Positions 47,319 to 61,885 of a stretch of DNA of 64,000 nucleotides are shown here, piece after piece. Numbering within the stretch: the first letter of the stretch is position 1; each line of letters starts with the position of its first letter. The notes below the pieces were generated by a model. That model was not told the origin of the DNA and searched no databases. It saw only the letters and a program-made list of their open reading frames with translations. Source of the DNA: JAFALK01 sp042701975 (GTDB taxonomy: Bacteria; Pseudomonadota; Gammaproteobacteria; Burkholderiales; Burkholderiaceae_C). The stretch spans positions 4,030,001 to 4,094,000 of the forward strand of contig CP170561.1 of NCBI GenBank assembly GCA_042701975.1, read 5' to 3'. Made by a program: the position numbers and the translations under genes.

Positions 47319-48590
47319 TCAAGCAGCTTTTTCGACGTCCAGCTCAAAAGCCTTGTGCAGGGCGCGAACGGCCAGTTCCATGTACTTCTCGTCGATGACG
47401 ACCGAGGTCTTGATCTCGCTGGTCGAGATCATCTGGATGTTGATGCCCTCCTCGCTCAGCGCGCGGAACATCTTCGAAGCCACACCCACGTGCGACTTCA
47501 TGCCGATGCCGACGATGGAGACCTTGCAGATCTTCGGGTCGCCCATGACTTTGGCGGCCTGGACCGACGGGCCGATGCTCTTCTCGAGCAGTTCCATCGT
47601 ACGGGCGTAGTCGTTGCGGTGGACGGTGAACGAGAAGTCCGTCTTGCCGTCCTGCGAGACGTTCTGGATGATGACGTCGATGTCGATGTTGGCATCGGCC
47701 ACCGGGCCCAGGATCTGGAAGGCGATGCCGGGCTTGTCGGGCACGCCCAGCAGGGTCACCTTGGCTTCGTCGCGGTTGAAGGCAATGCCGGAAACGACGG
47801 CTTGTTCCATGTTCTCGTCCTCTTCAAAACTGATCAGGGTGCCGGACTTGGCCTCCTCATTGATGTCGATGTCCCACGGCGTGAAGCTCGACAGCACGCG
47901 CAGCGGCACGCGGTACTTGCCAGCGAACTCGACCGAGCGGATCTGCAAGATCTTCGAGCCCAGCGAAGCCATCTCCAGCATCTCTTCGAAGCTGATGGTG
48001 TGCAGGCGGCGCGCCTCGGGCACGATGCGCGGGTCAGTCGTGTAGACGCCGTCCACGTCGGTGTAGATCAGGCACTCGTCGGCCTTCATCGCGGCGGCAA
48101 TGGCCACGGCCGAGGTATCCGAACCGCCACGCCCCAGCGTAGTGATGTTCATGTCCTCGTCCACACCCTGAAAGCCCGTGATCACAACCACCTTGCCGGC
48201 ATCGAGATCAGCGCGCACGCGGGCGTCGTCGATGCTCTCGATGCGGGCCTTGGTGTAGGCCGAATTGGTCGAAACGGGCACCTGCCAGCCGGTGTAGCTC
48301 ACCGCGTCCAGGCCTTCAGCCTGGATCGCGATCGCCAGCAGGCCGACCGAGACCTGCTCGCCGGTGGCGGCGATCATGTCCAGCTCGCGCATGACCTCGG
48401 GCGTGACGGAAGCCGGCGAGAGCTCCTTGGCCAGGCCCAGCAGGCGGTTGGTCTCGCCGCTCATTGCCGAAGGCACGACGACCATCTTGTGGCCGGCACG
48501 TGCCCATTTGGCGACGCGCTTGGCGACGTTGCGGATGCGGTCGGTGGAACCCATCGAGGTTCCGCCGTACTTGTGAACGATCAAGGCCAT
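47319..48590 (-). CDS. lysC: Aspartate kinase
   Basis: A 423-residue aspartokinase that phosphorylates aspartate, the first step to lysine, threonine and methionine. The N-terminal KYGGTSMGSTDRIRNVA (about 7-23) carries the KxGGTS motif; TLGRGGSDTSAVAIAAAM (about 169-186) and the two C-terminal ACT domains (about 265-423, e.g. LLGVPDKPGIAFQILGPVAD, KVSIVGIGMKSHVGVASKMF) are intact, indicating a feedback-regulated enzyme. ATG 48590 gives MALIVHKYGGTS; the longer frame upstream overlaps tilS and is rejected. Confidence 0.96.
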   Translation of the reverse strand: MALIVHKYGGTSMGSTDRIRNVAKRVAKWARAGHKMVVVPSAMSGETNRLLGLAKELSPASVTPEVMRELDMIAATGEQVSVGLLAIAIQAEGLDAVSYTGWQVPVSTNSAYTKARIESIDDARVRADLDAGKVVVITGFQGVDEDMNITTLGRGGSDTSAVAIAAAMKADECLIYTDVDGVYTTDPRIVPEARRLHTISFEEMLEMASLGSKILQIRSVEFAGKYRVPLRVLSSFTPWDIDINEEAKSGTLISFEEDENMEQAVVSGIAFNRDEAKVTLLGVPDKPGIAFQILGPVADANIDIDVIIQNVSQDGKTDFSFTVHRNDYARTMELLEKSIGPSVQAAKVMGDPKICKVSIVGIGMKSHVGVASKMFRALSEEGINIQMISTSEIKTSVVIDEKYMELAVRALHKAFELDVEKAA

Positions 48591-49900
48591 GGTGCAGGGG
48601 GTGAATCCAGGTCGAGCCTTCGATTCTATGGGCCTATCGAAGGAGAGGGCTGCGTCAAGCCTTCGGTTCCCAGCGCAGTTGAAGCTGGGCTTCACCCGGA
48701 ACGGCAAGCGCTCGCGCGTCGATGCCAAGGCCGGGAACGAAGACGATTTGCTCACCGTCCAAGAGCAGCGGACCGTCGCGCTCCCAAGCCGGAACACCGG
48801 CCTCCTGCCAAGCCTTTTTCAGAGAGCGCGGCGTGCTTCTCGGGGCTCGTTGGAACTGCTCGCCGCCGCTGCGCGCGCGCTGCGTCAGGCTGCTCAGGCG
48901 GCTCGCCGGAACACCGTTTTCTGAGGCCAATTCCACGTGCCAACACCCGCCCCAGGCCGGCTGTTCGTGCACGCCGGCAAAGCTGAGGTTGACAATTTGC
49001 GAAGGACCGAAGGGGGCTTCTGCCGCCCCACCCCAGCTCAACAGCCCCCGGTAAAGGCGCAAAGCCCCTCCGTCGAGTGGCCACTCACCGTGATCTTGCG
49101 CCTCGTTCAGCAAGCGCTCGACCAGGCTGGCGGGCGCCGGGTCTCCGCGCAGCTCCAGCAGCCACTGGCGTAACGCGTTGCTTGCGCGGGCTGGCGAAAG
49201 TTGCTTCAGCGCTGCGAGATCGAGCGCGTCGCCCCGCTCCAGCTGCTCGAGGTCGAGAGCCGCCATCTCGCGTTGCAGGTCCAGTGCCTGCTGTGCCCAG
49301 CGCGCGGACTGCGCCAACGCGGCGTCCGGAGCATCCAACAGCGGCCAGACCACATTGCGCAGGCGGTTGCGCGCGAAGCGGTCGTCCGCGTTGCTCTCGT
49401 CCTCGATGAAGTTCAGGCCGAATTCCTGAACATAGGCTTCGATGGCCTCGCGCGACCGATCCAGCCAAGGCCGTGCCCAGCAGACGCCATCGCGCCATTG
49501 GCTGCCCGGCATGGCCGCCAAGCCCGCAACACCGGCGCCGCGCAGGGCTTGAAGCAAGAAGGTCTCGGCCTGGTCTCGTTGGTGGTGCGCCAGCAGCAGC
49601 AGATCGCAGCCAGCGTCCATGCACATGGATTGCAATGCCGCGTGACGTCCCGCCCTTGCCCAAGCCTCGACACTCTCTCCCGCCGCGGGAGAGCCACTCA
49701 GCCGACGAGAGAGGAAGCGCGCGCCCAGCCCCTGGGCAAGACGCTGGCAATGCGCGAGCCACTCGTCCGCATGCGCGGAGAGTCCGTGATGAACATGGAG
49801 CGCAAGAACAGCAACGCCACGGGCTGCTGCAGCGCGCGCCGTGGCGTGGAGAAGTGCGGTGGAGTCCCGGCCGCCGCTGAACGCGACGGCGACGAAAGCT

Positions 49901-50872
<972 letters not shown>

Positions 50873-50878
50873 AGAGAT

Positions 50879-51526
50879 TCAGTAATCCACGGGTAGCGGA
50901 TCCAGAGAGCGCCAAATGTACCATGTGGCCACCGAACGGTAGGGGGCCCAGGCCTCACCCACTTCTCGCGCTTCTGCACGCGAAACCGGCTCGCCAGAGA
51001 AGTAATTGTCGCTAATTCCCTTGATCAAGCCGATATCGTCCAACGGCATCACGTTCGGACGCATCAGGTGAAAGATCAGGAACATCTCGGCCGTCCAGCG
51101 GCCGATGCCGCGGATGGCGACCAGTTCCTCGATGATGGCCTCGTCGTCCATGCCCGCCCATTGCTGGACGTGGACGTTGCCGGCCTCGAAGTGACGGGCC
51201 AGGTCGTGCAGGTACTCGACCTTGCGGGCCGACAGCCCGGCGCCGCGCAGCGCCTCCGCCTTCTGGGCCAGCACGCAGGCAGGCGAGACGCGATCGCCGC
51301 CCAGCAGGTCGACAAACTTGTGCCAGACCGACTGCGCGGCCTTCACGGAAATCTGCTGGCCGACGATGGCTCGAGCCAGCGTGGTGAAGGCCTCGCCCTT
51401 GTTCTGCAGCCGCGCCTCGGCGAACTGGGGGATGAGCTTCTTCATCACCCGGTCGCGCTTCATCAGGTGGCGGCAGGCCTCGTCCCAGTAGTCCGGTGTC
51501 ACACCGGCGTCATTGGCTCGCACCAC
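50879..51526 (-). CDS. DNA-3-methyladenine glycosylase II family (AlkA-like HhH-GPD)
   Basis: A 215-residue base-excision repair glycosylase. Helix-hairpin-helix IRGIGRWTAEMFLIFHL (about 149-165) is followed by the catalytic Asp in VMPLDDIGLIKGI (about 170-182); AIVGQQISVKAAQSVWHKF (about 49-67) is typical of the AlkA/MAG core. The N-terminal AlkA domain is absent, as in short MAG-type members. No ATG fits: GTG at 51524-51526 (or the adjacent GTG 51521-51523), just after the cysS stop, is the likely start. It lies between cysS and accA in a tight minus-strand array. Confidence 0.87.
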   Translation of the reverse strand: MVRANDAGVTPDYWDEACRHLMKRDRVMKKLIPQFAEARLQNKGEAFTTLARAIVGQQISVKAAQSVWHKFVDLLGGDRVSPACVLAQKAEALRGAGLSARKVEYLHDLARHFEAGNVHVQQWAGMDDEAIIEELVAIRGIGRWTAEMFLIFHLMRPNVMPLDDIGLIKGISDNYFSGEPVSRAEAREVGEAWAPYRSVATWYIWRSLDPLPVDY

Positions 51527-51527
51527 G

Positions 51528-52913
51528 TCAGGCTTTCGTCCAGGTCGTGCCTGCGGCTGAGTCCTTGAGGACGATGCCCTGCTCCAACAATTCGGCGCGG
51601 ATGCGGTCGGCACCGGCGAAATCCTTGGCAGCCTTGGCGGCGATACGGTCGGCAATGCGCTGCTCGATGGCGGCGGCGTCCAGGCCCGAGCCCGGGCTGT
51701 TGCCGCCTTGCAGGTAAACGCGCGGCTCCTGCTGCAGCACGCCCAGCACGGCAGCGAGCGCCTTGAGCAGCCCGGCCTTCTCGGCAGAGCGGTCGCGGTT
51801 CACTTCACCTGCCAGCTCGAACAATACGGCGAGCGCGCCCGGCGTGCCGAAATCTTCGTCCATGGCAGCCTTGAAGGCAGCCGCCTGGGGTTGGGTCCAA
51901 TCGATGCTGACTTCGGCTGGCGTCACCGCGTCCAGCGCGGTGTACAGGCGCGTCAGCGCGGTGCGGGCGTCTTCCAGATGCGCATCGCTGAAGTTGAACG
52001 GGCGGCGGTAGTGGGTGCGCAGCATGAAGAAGCGCAGGGTCTCGCCGTCAAACTTCTTCAGCACATCGCGGATGGTGAAGAAGTTGCCCAGGCTCTTGGA
52101 CATCTTCTCGCCGTCAACGTTCAGGAAGCCGTTGTGCAGCCAGTACTTGGCGAAACCGTAGCCAGCGCCTTCGCTCTGGGCAATCTCGTTCTCGTGGTGC
52201 GGGAACTGAAGATCCGTGCCGCCGCCGTGGATGTCAAAGCTCTCGCCGAGCAGGTCGCAACTCATGGCGGAGCACTCGATGTGCCAGCCCGGACGGCCTT
52301 CGCCCCAGGGGCTGGGCCACTTGGCATCGGCGGGCTCTTCGGCCTTGGCGGACTTCCACAGCACGAAGTCCAGCGGATCTTGCTTGCCGTCATCCACAGC
52401 CACCCGCTCGCCAGCACGCAGGTCGTCCAGGCTCTTGCCCGAGAGCTTGCCGTAGCCGTCGAACTTGCGCACCGCGTAGTTCACGTCGCCGCCGCCGGCG
52501 GCTTGATAGGCCAGGCCGTTCTTCTCGAGCAGGCCGACGATCTCCAGCATCTTGGGCACGTGCTCGGTCGCGCGCGGCTCGGCCGTGGGGCGCAGCAGGC
52601 CAACGGCGTCGAAATCCTGGTGCATGGCGACGCTCATCTCGTCCGTGAGCTGGCGGATCGGGATGCCACGCTCGACGGCGCGCTTGATGATCTTGTCGTC
52701 GATGTCCGTGATGTTGCGGACGTAGGTGACGTTGAAACCAGACGCGCGCAGCCAACGGTAGACCACGTCGAACGCCATGTTCATGCGCAGGTGCCCCATG
52801 TGGCACAGGTCGTACACCGTGATGCCACACACGTACATGCGCACATGGCCAGGGTCGATGGGAGCGAATGGCTGGGCCGCACGGGCCAGCGTGTTGTAGA
52901 TGCGCAGGGACAT
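51528..52913 (-). CDS. cysS: Cysteinyl-tRNA synthetase
   Basis: A 461-residue CysRS of normal length. The HIGH motif is CHMGHLRMNMAFD (about 38-50); zinc ligands include Cys in YVCGITVYD (about 27-35) and the later WHIECSAM and HHENE (about 209-240); the KMSKSLGNFFT loop (about 269-279) is intact. ATG 52913 (MSLRIYNTLARA) is the family start. The stop lies 2 bases before the GTG of the glycosylase gene. It is divergent from the TPR-ppi-lpxH cluster. Confidence 0.96.
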   Translation of the reverse strand: MSLRIYNTLARAAQPFAPIDPGHVRMYVCGITVYDLCHMGHLRMNMAFDVVYRWLRASGFNVTYVRNITDIDDKIIKRAVERGIPIRQLTDEMSVAMHQDFDAVGLLRPTAEPRATEHVPKMLEIVGLLEKNGLAYQAAGGGDVNYAVRKFDGYGKLSGKSLDDLRAGERVAVDDGKQDPLDFVLWKSAKAEEPADAKWPSPWGEGRPGWHIECSAMSCDLLGESFDIHGGGTDLQFPHHENEIAQSEGAGYGFAKYWLHNGFLNVDGEKMSKSLGNFFTIRDVLKKFDGETLRFFMLRTHYRRPFNFSDAHLEDARTALTRLYTALDAVTPAEVSIDWTQPQAAAFKAAMDEDFGTPGALAVLFELAGEVNRDRSAEKAGLLKALAAVLGVLQQEPRVYLQGGNSPGSGLDAAAIEQRIADRIAAKAAKDFAGADRIRAELLEQGIVLKDSAAGTTWTKA

Positions 52914-53134
52914 GTCGAGAGGAAAGCGCGCTGGGCCCATCCCTAGGAGCGCTCCGAAAGAGCTCAGAAGAGAAAGGCCCGCGCCAGAGAAGCAGGGACT
53001 GCCGGCAGGGACATGTGCCCCACCTTAGAATGCGGGCCAGTATACCGGCAGGCCTCAGCAGTCGAGTCACCGTCGGCCCCATGCCAATCAGGTTTGCCCG
53101 GCTCCGAGCGCAGGCCACGATGGATGTTTTCCCC

Positions 53135-53662
53135 ATGATGTTTCGCTCATTTCTTCTCGCCGCGGCGCTGCTCGGCAGCGGCCTCGTGCAAGCCGCCACC
53201 ACGCCCCTGGACCAAGCCCAGGGCCTTTGGCTGGCGGGGCATCGCGCCGAAGCGGTGGAGAAAATCGAAGCCGCGCTCAAGCTGGCGCCGGAAGACCTCA
53301 AGCTGCGCTTCGCCCTGGGCGTCTACAAGATGGAGATGCGCCAGACCGAGACCGCGCTGCAGATCTTCACCAGCCTGAGCCAGGACTTCCCGGATCTGGC
53401 CGATCCTTACAACAACCTGGCCGTGATCCACGCCGGACTGGGGCAGCTGGATCTCGCACGCAACGACCTCGAACAGGCGCTGCGCCTGCAGCCCGATCAC
53501 CCGCAGGCCCAGGAAAACTTTGGTGACCTGATGCTGCGCATTGCCGTGCGCGCCTACCAGCGGGCCCAATCCGCCCTGCCCGCACCGAGCAGCAGCCTGG
53601 AGCAAAAGCTCAAGCTGACGCAGGCGCTGGTCCTCAAGGTCACGCCCAGTCCCGCCCCGTGA
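53135..53662 (+). CDS. Exported tetratricopeptide-repeat protein
   Basis: A 175-residue protein with a signal peptide (about 1-21, ending SGLVQA) and about three TPR units: AQGLWLAGHRAEAVEKIEAAL (about 29-49), VYKMEMRQTETALQIFTSLS and AVIHAGLGQLDLARNDLEQALRLQPD (about 100-125; quoted in part). TPRs mediate protein contacts in the periplasm. ATG 53135 or 53138 best places the signal; ATG 53120 is possible. It leads the cluster TPR - ppiA - ppiB - lpxH, common in Burkholderiales. A specific role is unknown. Confidence 0.8.
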   Translation: MMFRSFLLAAALLGSGLVQAATTPLDQAQGLWLAGHRAEAVEKIEAALKLAPEDLKLRFALGVYKMEMRQTETALQIFTSLSQDFPDLADPYNNLAVIHAGLGQLDLARNDLEQALRLQPDHPQAQENFGDLMLRIAVRAYQRAQSALPAPSSSLEQKLKLTQALVLKVTPSPAP

Positions 53663-53679
53663 AGTACCCAAGGATGCAG

Positions 53680-54252
53680 ATGAACAAGAAGACTCTCGCC
53701 GTGTTCGCCGCGCTGCTGTTCAGCGCCGCCCTCGCCCAGGCCCAGATCGTCAAGCTCACGACGAGCGAAGGCGACATTCGCATTCAGTTGGATGCCGAAA
53801 AGGCGCCCAAGACGGTTGCGAACTTCCTCCAGTATGTGAAGGCCGGCCACTACAACGGCGTGATCTTTCACCGAGTCATTGCGGACTTCATGATCCAGAC
53901 CGGCGGCTACACGCAGTCCGGCGAGAAGTTCGTGCAAAAGCCGACCAAGGGCCCGATTCCCATCGAATCGAACAACGGCCTGCTCAATGTGCGCGGCGCG
54001 GTTGCCATGGCGCGCACGTCCGATCCCAATTCGGCGACCTCTCAGTTCTTCATTGACGTGGTCGACGCTCCCTTCCTGGACGCCGCCAACGCGCGCGACG
54101 GTTTCGGCTACGCCGTCTTCGGCCAGGTCATCGAGGGCATGGAAGTGGTGGACAAGATCCGCTTCACACCAACGCTCGAGCAGGGCAATTTCCAGAACCT
54201 GCCGATCAAGCCCATCCTCATCAAAAAAGCCATTGTGGAGAAAACAAAATGA
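53680..54252 (+). CDS. ppiA: Periplasmic peptidyl-prolyl cis-trans isomerase (cyclophilin)
   Basis: A 190-residue cyclophilin with an N-terminal signal (about 1-21, ending ALAQA), so it acts on folding in the periplasm. The active-site segment GVIFHRVIADFMIQTGGY (about 62-79), VAMARTSDPNSATSQFFI (about 109-126) and FGYAVFGQVIEGMEVVDKI are intact. ATG 53680 is preferred, with AAGG at 53670-53673; ATG 53674 and GTG 53659 are in-frame alternatives. It overlaps ppiB by 4 bp (ATGA). Confidence 0.92.
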   Translation: MNKKTLAVFAALLFSAALAQAQIVKLTTSEGDIRIQLDAEKAPKTVANFLQYVKAGHYNGVIFHRVIADFMIQTGGYTQSGEKFVQKPTKGPIPIESNNGLLNVRGAVAMARTSDPNSATSQFFIDVVDAPFLDAANARDGFGYAVFGQVIEGMEVVDKIRFTPTLEQGNFQNLPIKPILIKKAIVEKTK

Positions 54253-54752
54253 GCAAGTTCGTCGAACTGCACACCAACCAGGGCGTGATCAAGCTGGAGC
54301 TTGACGACGCCAAGGCGCCCCTCTCGACCGAGAACTTTCTCGAGTACGTGCGCAAGGGCCACTACGACGGCACGATCTTTCACCGCGTCATCAAGGGCTT
54401 CATGGTCCAGGGCGGCGGCATGGAAGTCGGCATGCGCCAGAAGGACACCGGCGCCCCGATCCAGAACGAGGCCAACAACGGCCTGAAGAACGATCACTAC
54501 ACGGTCGCCATGGCCCGCACCAATGCACCGCATTCGGCCACGGCCCAGTTCTTCATCAACAGCACCGACAACGACTTCCTGAACTTCAAGAGCGAGTCGC
54601 CCTCGGGCTGGGGCTATGCCGTGTTCGGCAAGGTCGTCGAGGGCAAGGACGTGGTGGACGCCATCGCCAAGGTCAAGACCGGCCGCTCGGGCTTCCATGA
54701 CGACGTGCCGCTCGAGGCCGTGATCATCGAAAAGGCCGTTGAGCTTGCCTGA
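54249..54752 (+). CDS. ppiB: Cytoplasmic peptidyl-prolyl cis-trans isomerase
   Basis: A 167-residue cyclophilin without signal peptide. GTIFHRVIKGFMVQGGGMEV (about 38-57), VAMARTNAPHSATAQFFINS (about 84-103) and GWGYAVFGKVVEGKDVVDAI are conserved. The start overlaps the ppiA stop (ATGA 54249-54252), and its own 3' end overlaps the lpxH start by 14 bp. The ppiA/ppiB pair appears to have arisen by duplication with one copy exported. Confidence 0.94.
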   Translation: MSKFVELHTNQGVIKLELDDAKAPLSTENFLEYVRKGHYDGTIFHRVIKGFMVQGGGMEVGMRQKDTGAPIQNEANNGLKNDHYTVAMARTNAPHSATAQFFINSTDNDFLNFKSESPSGWGYAVFGKVVEGKDVVDAIAKVKTGRSGFHDDVPLEAVIIEKAVELA

Positions 54753-55509
54753 GTTCGCGGCACTGATCGCGCCGCCGGAGTGGCGGCGCATCGAATTCAT
54801 CTCCGACCTGCACCTCTCACCGCAGACGCCCAAGACGCTGGCCGCTTTCGCCGCCCATCTCGAAGAGACGGCGGCCGATGCGGTCATCCTGCTGGGCGAC
54901 ATCTTCGAGGTCTGGGTCGGCGACGACGCGCGCTTCGATCCTTTCGAGGCCGAATGCTGCGCGCTGCTCAAGCGCGCCAGTCAGCGCCGCAAGCTCTTCT
55001 TCATGGCCGGCAACCGCGACTTTCTCGTCGGGCCGGAGATGCTGGCCGACTGCGGCATGCAGGGCCTGGCGGACCCGACGGTGCTCAGCGCCTTCGGCCA
55101 GCGCTGGCTGCTCACGCACGGCGACGCGCTGTGCCTGGAAGACAAGCCATACCAGGCCTTCCGCGCCCAAGTCCGCTCGCCGGCCTGGCAGGCGGCCCTG
55201 CTGTCCAAGCCGCTGGCCGAACGCCGCGCCATCGGCCAGCAGATGCGCGCTGCCAGCAAGATGAAGCAAGCGGGTGAGGAACTGTGGGCCGATCTGGACA
55301 CCGCAGCGAGCGTCGAATGGCTGAAGGCCGCGAACTGCCACGCCATGCTCCACGGCCATACGCATCGCCCGGGGCAACATGAGCTCGCGCCCGGCCTTTC
55401 GCGCCATGTGCTGAGCGATTGGGATCTTGACGGCCACCATGGTGGTGAGCCACGCGCCGAAGTGCTGCGCTTGCGCCAGGCTGGGCTGCGCCGCATCCCG
55501 CTGGTCTGA
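54739..55509 (+). CDS. lpxH: UDP-2,3-diacylglucosamine diphosphatase
   Basis: A 256-residue metallophosphoesterase that forms lipid X in lipid A synthesis, at the inner face of the membrane. Motifs: FISDLHLS (Asp-x-His), LLGDIFEVWVGDDARF (about 51-66), MAGNRDFLVG (Asn-Arg-Asp), LLTHGDALCLED and MLHGHTHRP. No ATG is available; TTG 54739 (or TTG 54745) within the ppiB end is the likely start, implying coupled translation. The sequence and length support LpxH rather than LpxI. Confidence 0.93.
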   Translation: MSLPEFAALIAPPEWRRIEFISDLHLSPQTPKTLAAFAAHLEETAADAVILLGDIFEVWVGDDARFDPFEAECCALLKRASQRRKLFFMAGNRDFLVGPEMLADCGMQGLADPTVLSAFGQRWLLTHGDALCLEDKPYQAFRAQVRSPAWQAALLSKPLAERRAIGQQMRAASKMKQAGEELWADLDTAASVEWLKAANCHAMLHGHTHRPGQHELAPGLSRHVLSDWDLDGHHGGEPRAEVLRLRQAGLRRIPLV

Positions 55510-55515
55510 ATCCCG

Positions 55516-56229
55516 ATGTTTGGCTGGCTGAAGAAGCGCCGCGAAGCCCAGGCGCTTGTGCGTCATGCCATCCCTGATGAGCTCTGGCGCCAGACGCTGC
55601 AGAGCTACCCTTTCCTGGCCGCCCGCTCAGAGGCGGAGCTGATCGAGCTGCGCCGCCTGTGCTCGCTCTTCCTGGCCGACAAGGAATTCCACGGTGCTGC
55701 CGGTTTCGAGGTGACGGATGAGGTCGCGCTAGCCGTGGCCGCGCAGGCCTGCCTGCCAGTGCTGAAGCTGGGGCTGGAATGGCTGGATGGCTTCAAGGGC
55801 ATCGTCATGCATGCCGGCGAGGTGCTCGCTCCGCGCGAGGTGACCGACGATGACGGCATCGTCCACGCCTATGACGAAGAGCTGGCTGGCGAAGCGATGG
55901 AAGGCGGACCGCTCATGCTGGCCTGGTCTGCCGTCCAGGAAGCGGGCGCCGAGCACGAGGCTGTGTTCAATGTCGTGATCCACGAATTCGCCCACGTGCT
56001 CGACATGCGGCGAGGCGGATCGCAAAACGAACTGCTCGAATCTGTGTGGGGCCGATGGTGCCGCCGCATCGACCGCGGCATGGCCAGCTGCATCGATGCC
56101 TACGGGATGACGAGTCTGGAGGAGTTCTTCGCCGTCGCCAGCGAGGCCTTCTTCGTGGCGCCCGAAGTGCTCGAAAAGGAACAGCCGGCGTTGTGCCGGC
56201 TGCTTTCTGACTTCTACCGCCAGGATTGA
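55516..56229 (+). CDS. MtfA-like zinc peptidase (M90)
   Basis: A 237-residue protein of the MtfA (DgsA anti-repressor) family. The zinc site is VIHEFAHVLDMRRG (HExxH, about 155-168) with the third ligand expected in SLEEFFAVASEAFF (about 200-213); the N-terminal LPxLxxL-like region DELWRQTLQSYPFLA is typical. In E. coli MtfA binds the repressor Mlc and has aminopeptidase activity; no Mlc gene is here, so the role is open. It starts 6 bp after lpxH and converges on clpA. Confidence 0.87.
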   Translation: MFGWLKKRREAQALVRHAIPDELWRQTLQSYPFLAARSEAELIELRRLCSLFLADKEFHGAAGFEVTDEVALAVAAQACLPVLKLGLEWLDGFKGIVMHAGEVLAPREVTDDDGIVHAYDEELAGEAMEGGPLMLAWSAVQEAGAEHEAVFNVVIHEFAHVLDMRRGGSQNELLESVWGRWCRRIDRGMASCIDAYGMTSLEEFFAVASEAFFVAPEVLEKEQPALCRLLSDFYRQD

Positions 56230-56236
56230 TTCGTCA

Positions 56237-58545
<2,309 letters not shown>

Positions 58546-58549
<4 letters not shown>

Positions 58550-58902
58550 GCGGCCTCCATAATGCACTGCAAGGGATGTCCGGCCCGCCGGGCGGCGGCC
58601 AGGACCAACTCCACCTTTGTAGCTGCAACGTCTTTGGTGAAGACGCCGCAGACTCCACGCCCCTCGTGGTGGATTTTGAGCATGATTTGCGTGGCCGTGT
58701 CGAGGTCGTGCCGGAAATATTCCTGCAGAACCATGACCACGAACTCCATGGGCGTGAAATCGTCGTTGAGCATCAACACCTGATACAGGCGAGGCGGCTC
58801 GGTTTTCTGGGTCTGGCGCTCAACCGTGGTCGCGCCACCGCCCTCTTCCTGGCCAGGCAGCTGTCCGGGCGGCAGGGGGGGCTGAGATGGGGTATCGGGC
58901 AT
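58546..58902 (-). CDS. clpS: ATP-dependent Clp protease adaptor ClpS
   Basis: A 118-residue N-end-rule adaptor. After a flexible Pro/Gly/Gln-rich N-terminus (about 1-37), the core reads YQVLMLNDDFTPMEFVVMVL (about 40-59; the NDD-x-T-P-M-E substrate-gate motif), MLKIHHEGRGVCGVFTKDVA (about 74-93) and ends PLQCIMEAA. It delivers proteins with bulky N-terminal residues to ClpA. Divergent from the cold-shock gene. Confidence 0.96.
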
Positions 58903-59028
58903 GTACGAATTCTAATGAGCGCCCCTCAGTCTCGCTGAGACGGTCGCACCCCACCTGGGGCATCCAAGGCCATTTGCAAGGCCCGTCAGCGGCCTATTTC
59001 GGTTCAATTCCACACCGCATCTGAACCC

Positions 59029-59047
59029 GAATATTCAAGACTTGAAT
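59029..59047. promoter_or_regulatory. Overlapping palindromes in the clpS / cold-shock gene interval
   Basis: GAATATTC (59029-59036) overlaps the perfect inverted repeat ATTCAAGACTTGAAT (59033-59047), which in turn continues as CTTGAATCAAG (59041-59051). They lie in the 250-bp divergent region, 127 bp from clpS and 40 bp before the putative cold-shock promoter. The binding factor is unknown. Confidence 0.4.
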
Positions 59048-59086
59048 CAAGGGATTCGGGAAGACCCGTTCCGGGGACCCCCTAAT

Positions 59087-59115
59087 TTGACAGTCATTTG
59101 ACAAATCTCAACAAT
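59087..59115 (+). promoter_or_regulatory. Putative promoter of the cold-shock gene
   Basis: TTGACA (59087-59092), 17-bp spacer and AACAAT (59110-59115). A second TTGACA follows at 59098-59103 without a good -10. GGAGGAG lies 8 bases before the ATG. Confidence 0.45.
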
Positions 59116-59152
59116 TCGTGTCCGTGTAGTAGCCATCAGGGATGGAGGAGTT

Positions 59153-59389
59153 ATGGCAAACGGTACTGTCAAGTGGTTCAACGACGCCAAAGGATTTGGC
59201 TTTATCGAACCGGAAGCGGGCGGCGAAGACGTGTTCGCCCATTTTTCAGCAATCCAGATGGAAGGTTTCCGCACCCTCAAACAGGGCAGCCAGGTGACTT
59301 TCGATCTGGTCCAGGGCCCCAAGGGTCAACTGGCACAGAACATCGTGCAGGTCGAAGGCGCCACCAGCGCCGGCCCGGTCGCTGGCTGA
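59153..59389 (+). CDS. CspA-family cold-shock protein
   Basis: A 78-residue single-stranded nucleic acid-binding OB-fold protein. RNP1-like KGFGFIEPEAGGEDVFAHFS (about 13-32, including RNP2-like VFAHF) is intact, with GTVKWFNDAKGFGFI at the N-terminus. The C-terminal 10 residues (TSAGPVAG) extend slightly beyond the minimal CspA. A strong ribosome-binding site (GGAGGAG) precedes the ATG. It may act as an RNA chaperone; whether it is cold-induced cannot be read. Confidence 0.95.
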   Translation: MANGTVKWFNDAKGFGFIEPEAGGEDVFAHFSAIQMEGFRTLKQGSQVTFDLVQGPKGQLAQNIVQVEGATSAGPVAG

Positions 59390-59413
59390 TCCCAGCGCCC
59401 CTTCGCACTGCTC

Positions 59414-59438
59414 AAGGCCCGCTTCGGCGGGCCTTTTT
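59414..59438 (+). terminator. Terminator after the cold-shock gene
   Basis: A perfect 9-bp stem AAGGCCCGC (59414-59422) / GCGGGCCTT (59427-59435), tetraloop TTCG, then TTT. Confidence 0.88.
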
Positions 59439-59556
59439 ACTGTCTGCGAAGGGGTTCCACCACATGAGAGCGATAGGGCTTGATAGAGTTCGCACCCTGA
59501 GTGCAGCCAATTCGCCACTGCGCGTCGCACTCGTTTTCCCTTAACGGACCCACCCC

Positions 59557-61791
<2,235 letters not shown>

Positions 61792-61837
61792 TCGCCGAGA
61801 GAGTCGGAAGGCCCAAAGGCCGAAAGGCTGAAAAGCA

Positions 61838-61873
61838 AACGGGGCGCTGTTCACTGCGGCGCGCCGTTTTTTT
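61838..61873 (+). terminator. Terminator after the monomeric IDH gene
   Basis: AACGG-G-GCGC (61838-61847) pairs with GCGC-G-CCGTT (61859-61868), leaving one G-G mismatch, and is followed by a run of seven T (61867-61873). Confidence 0.75.
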
Positions 61874-61885
61874 ATTCCCGCTGCT

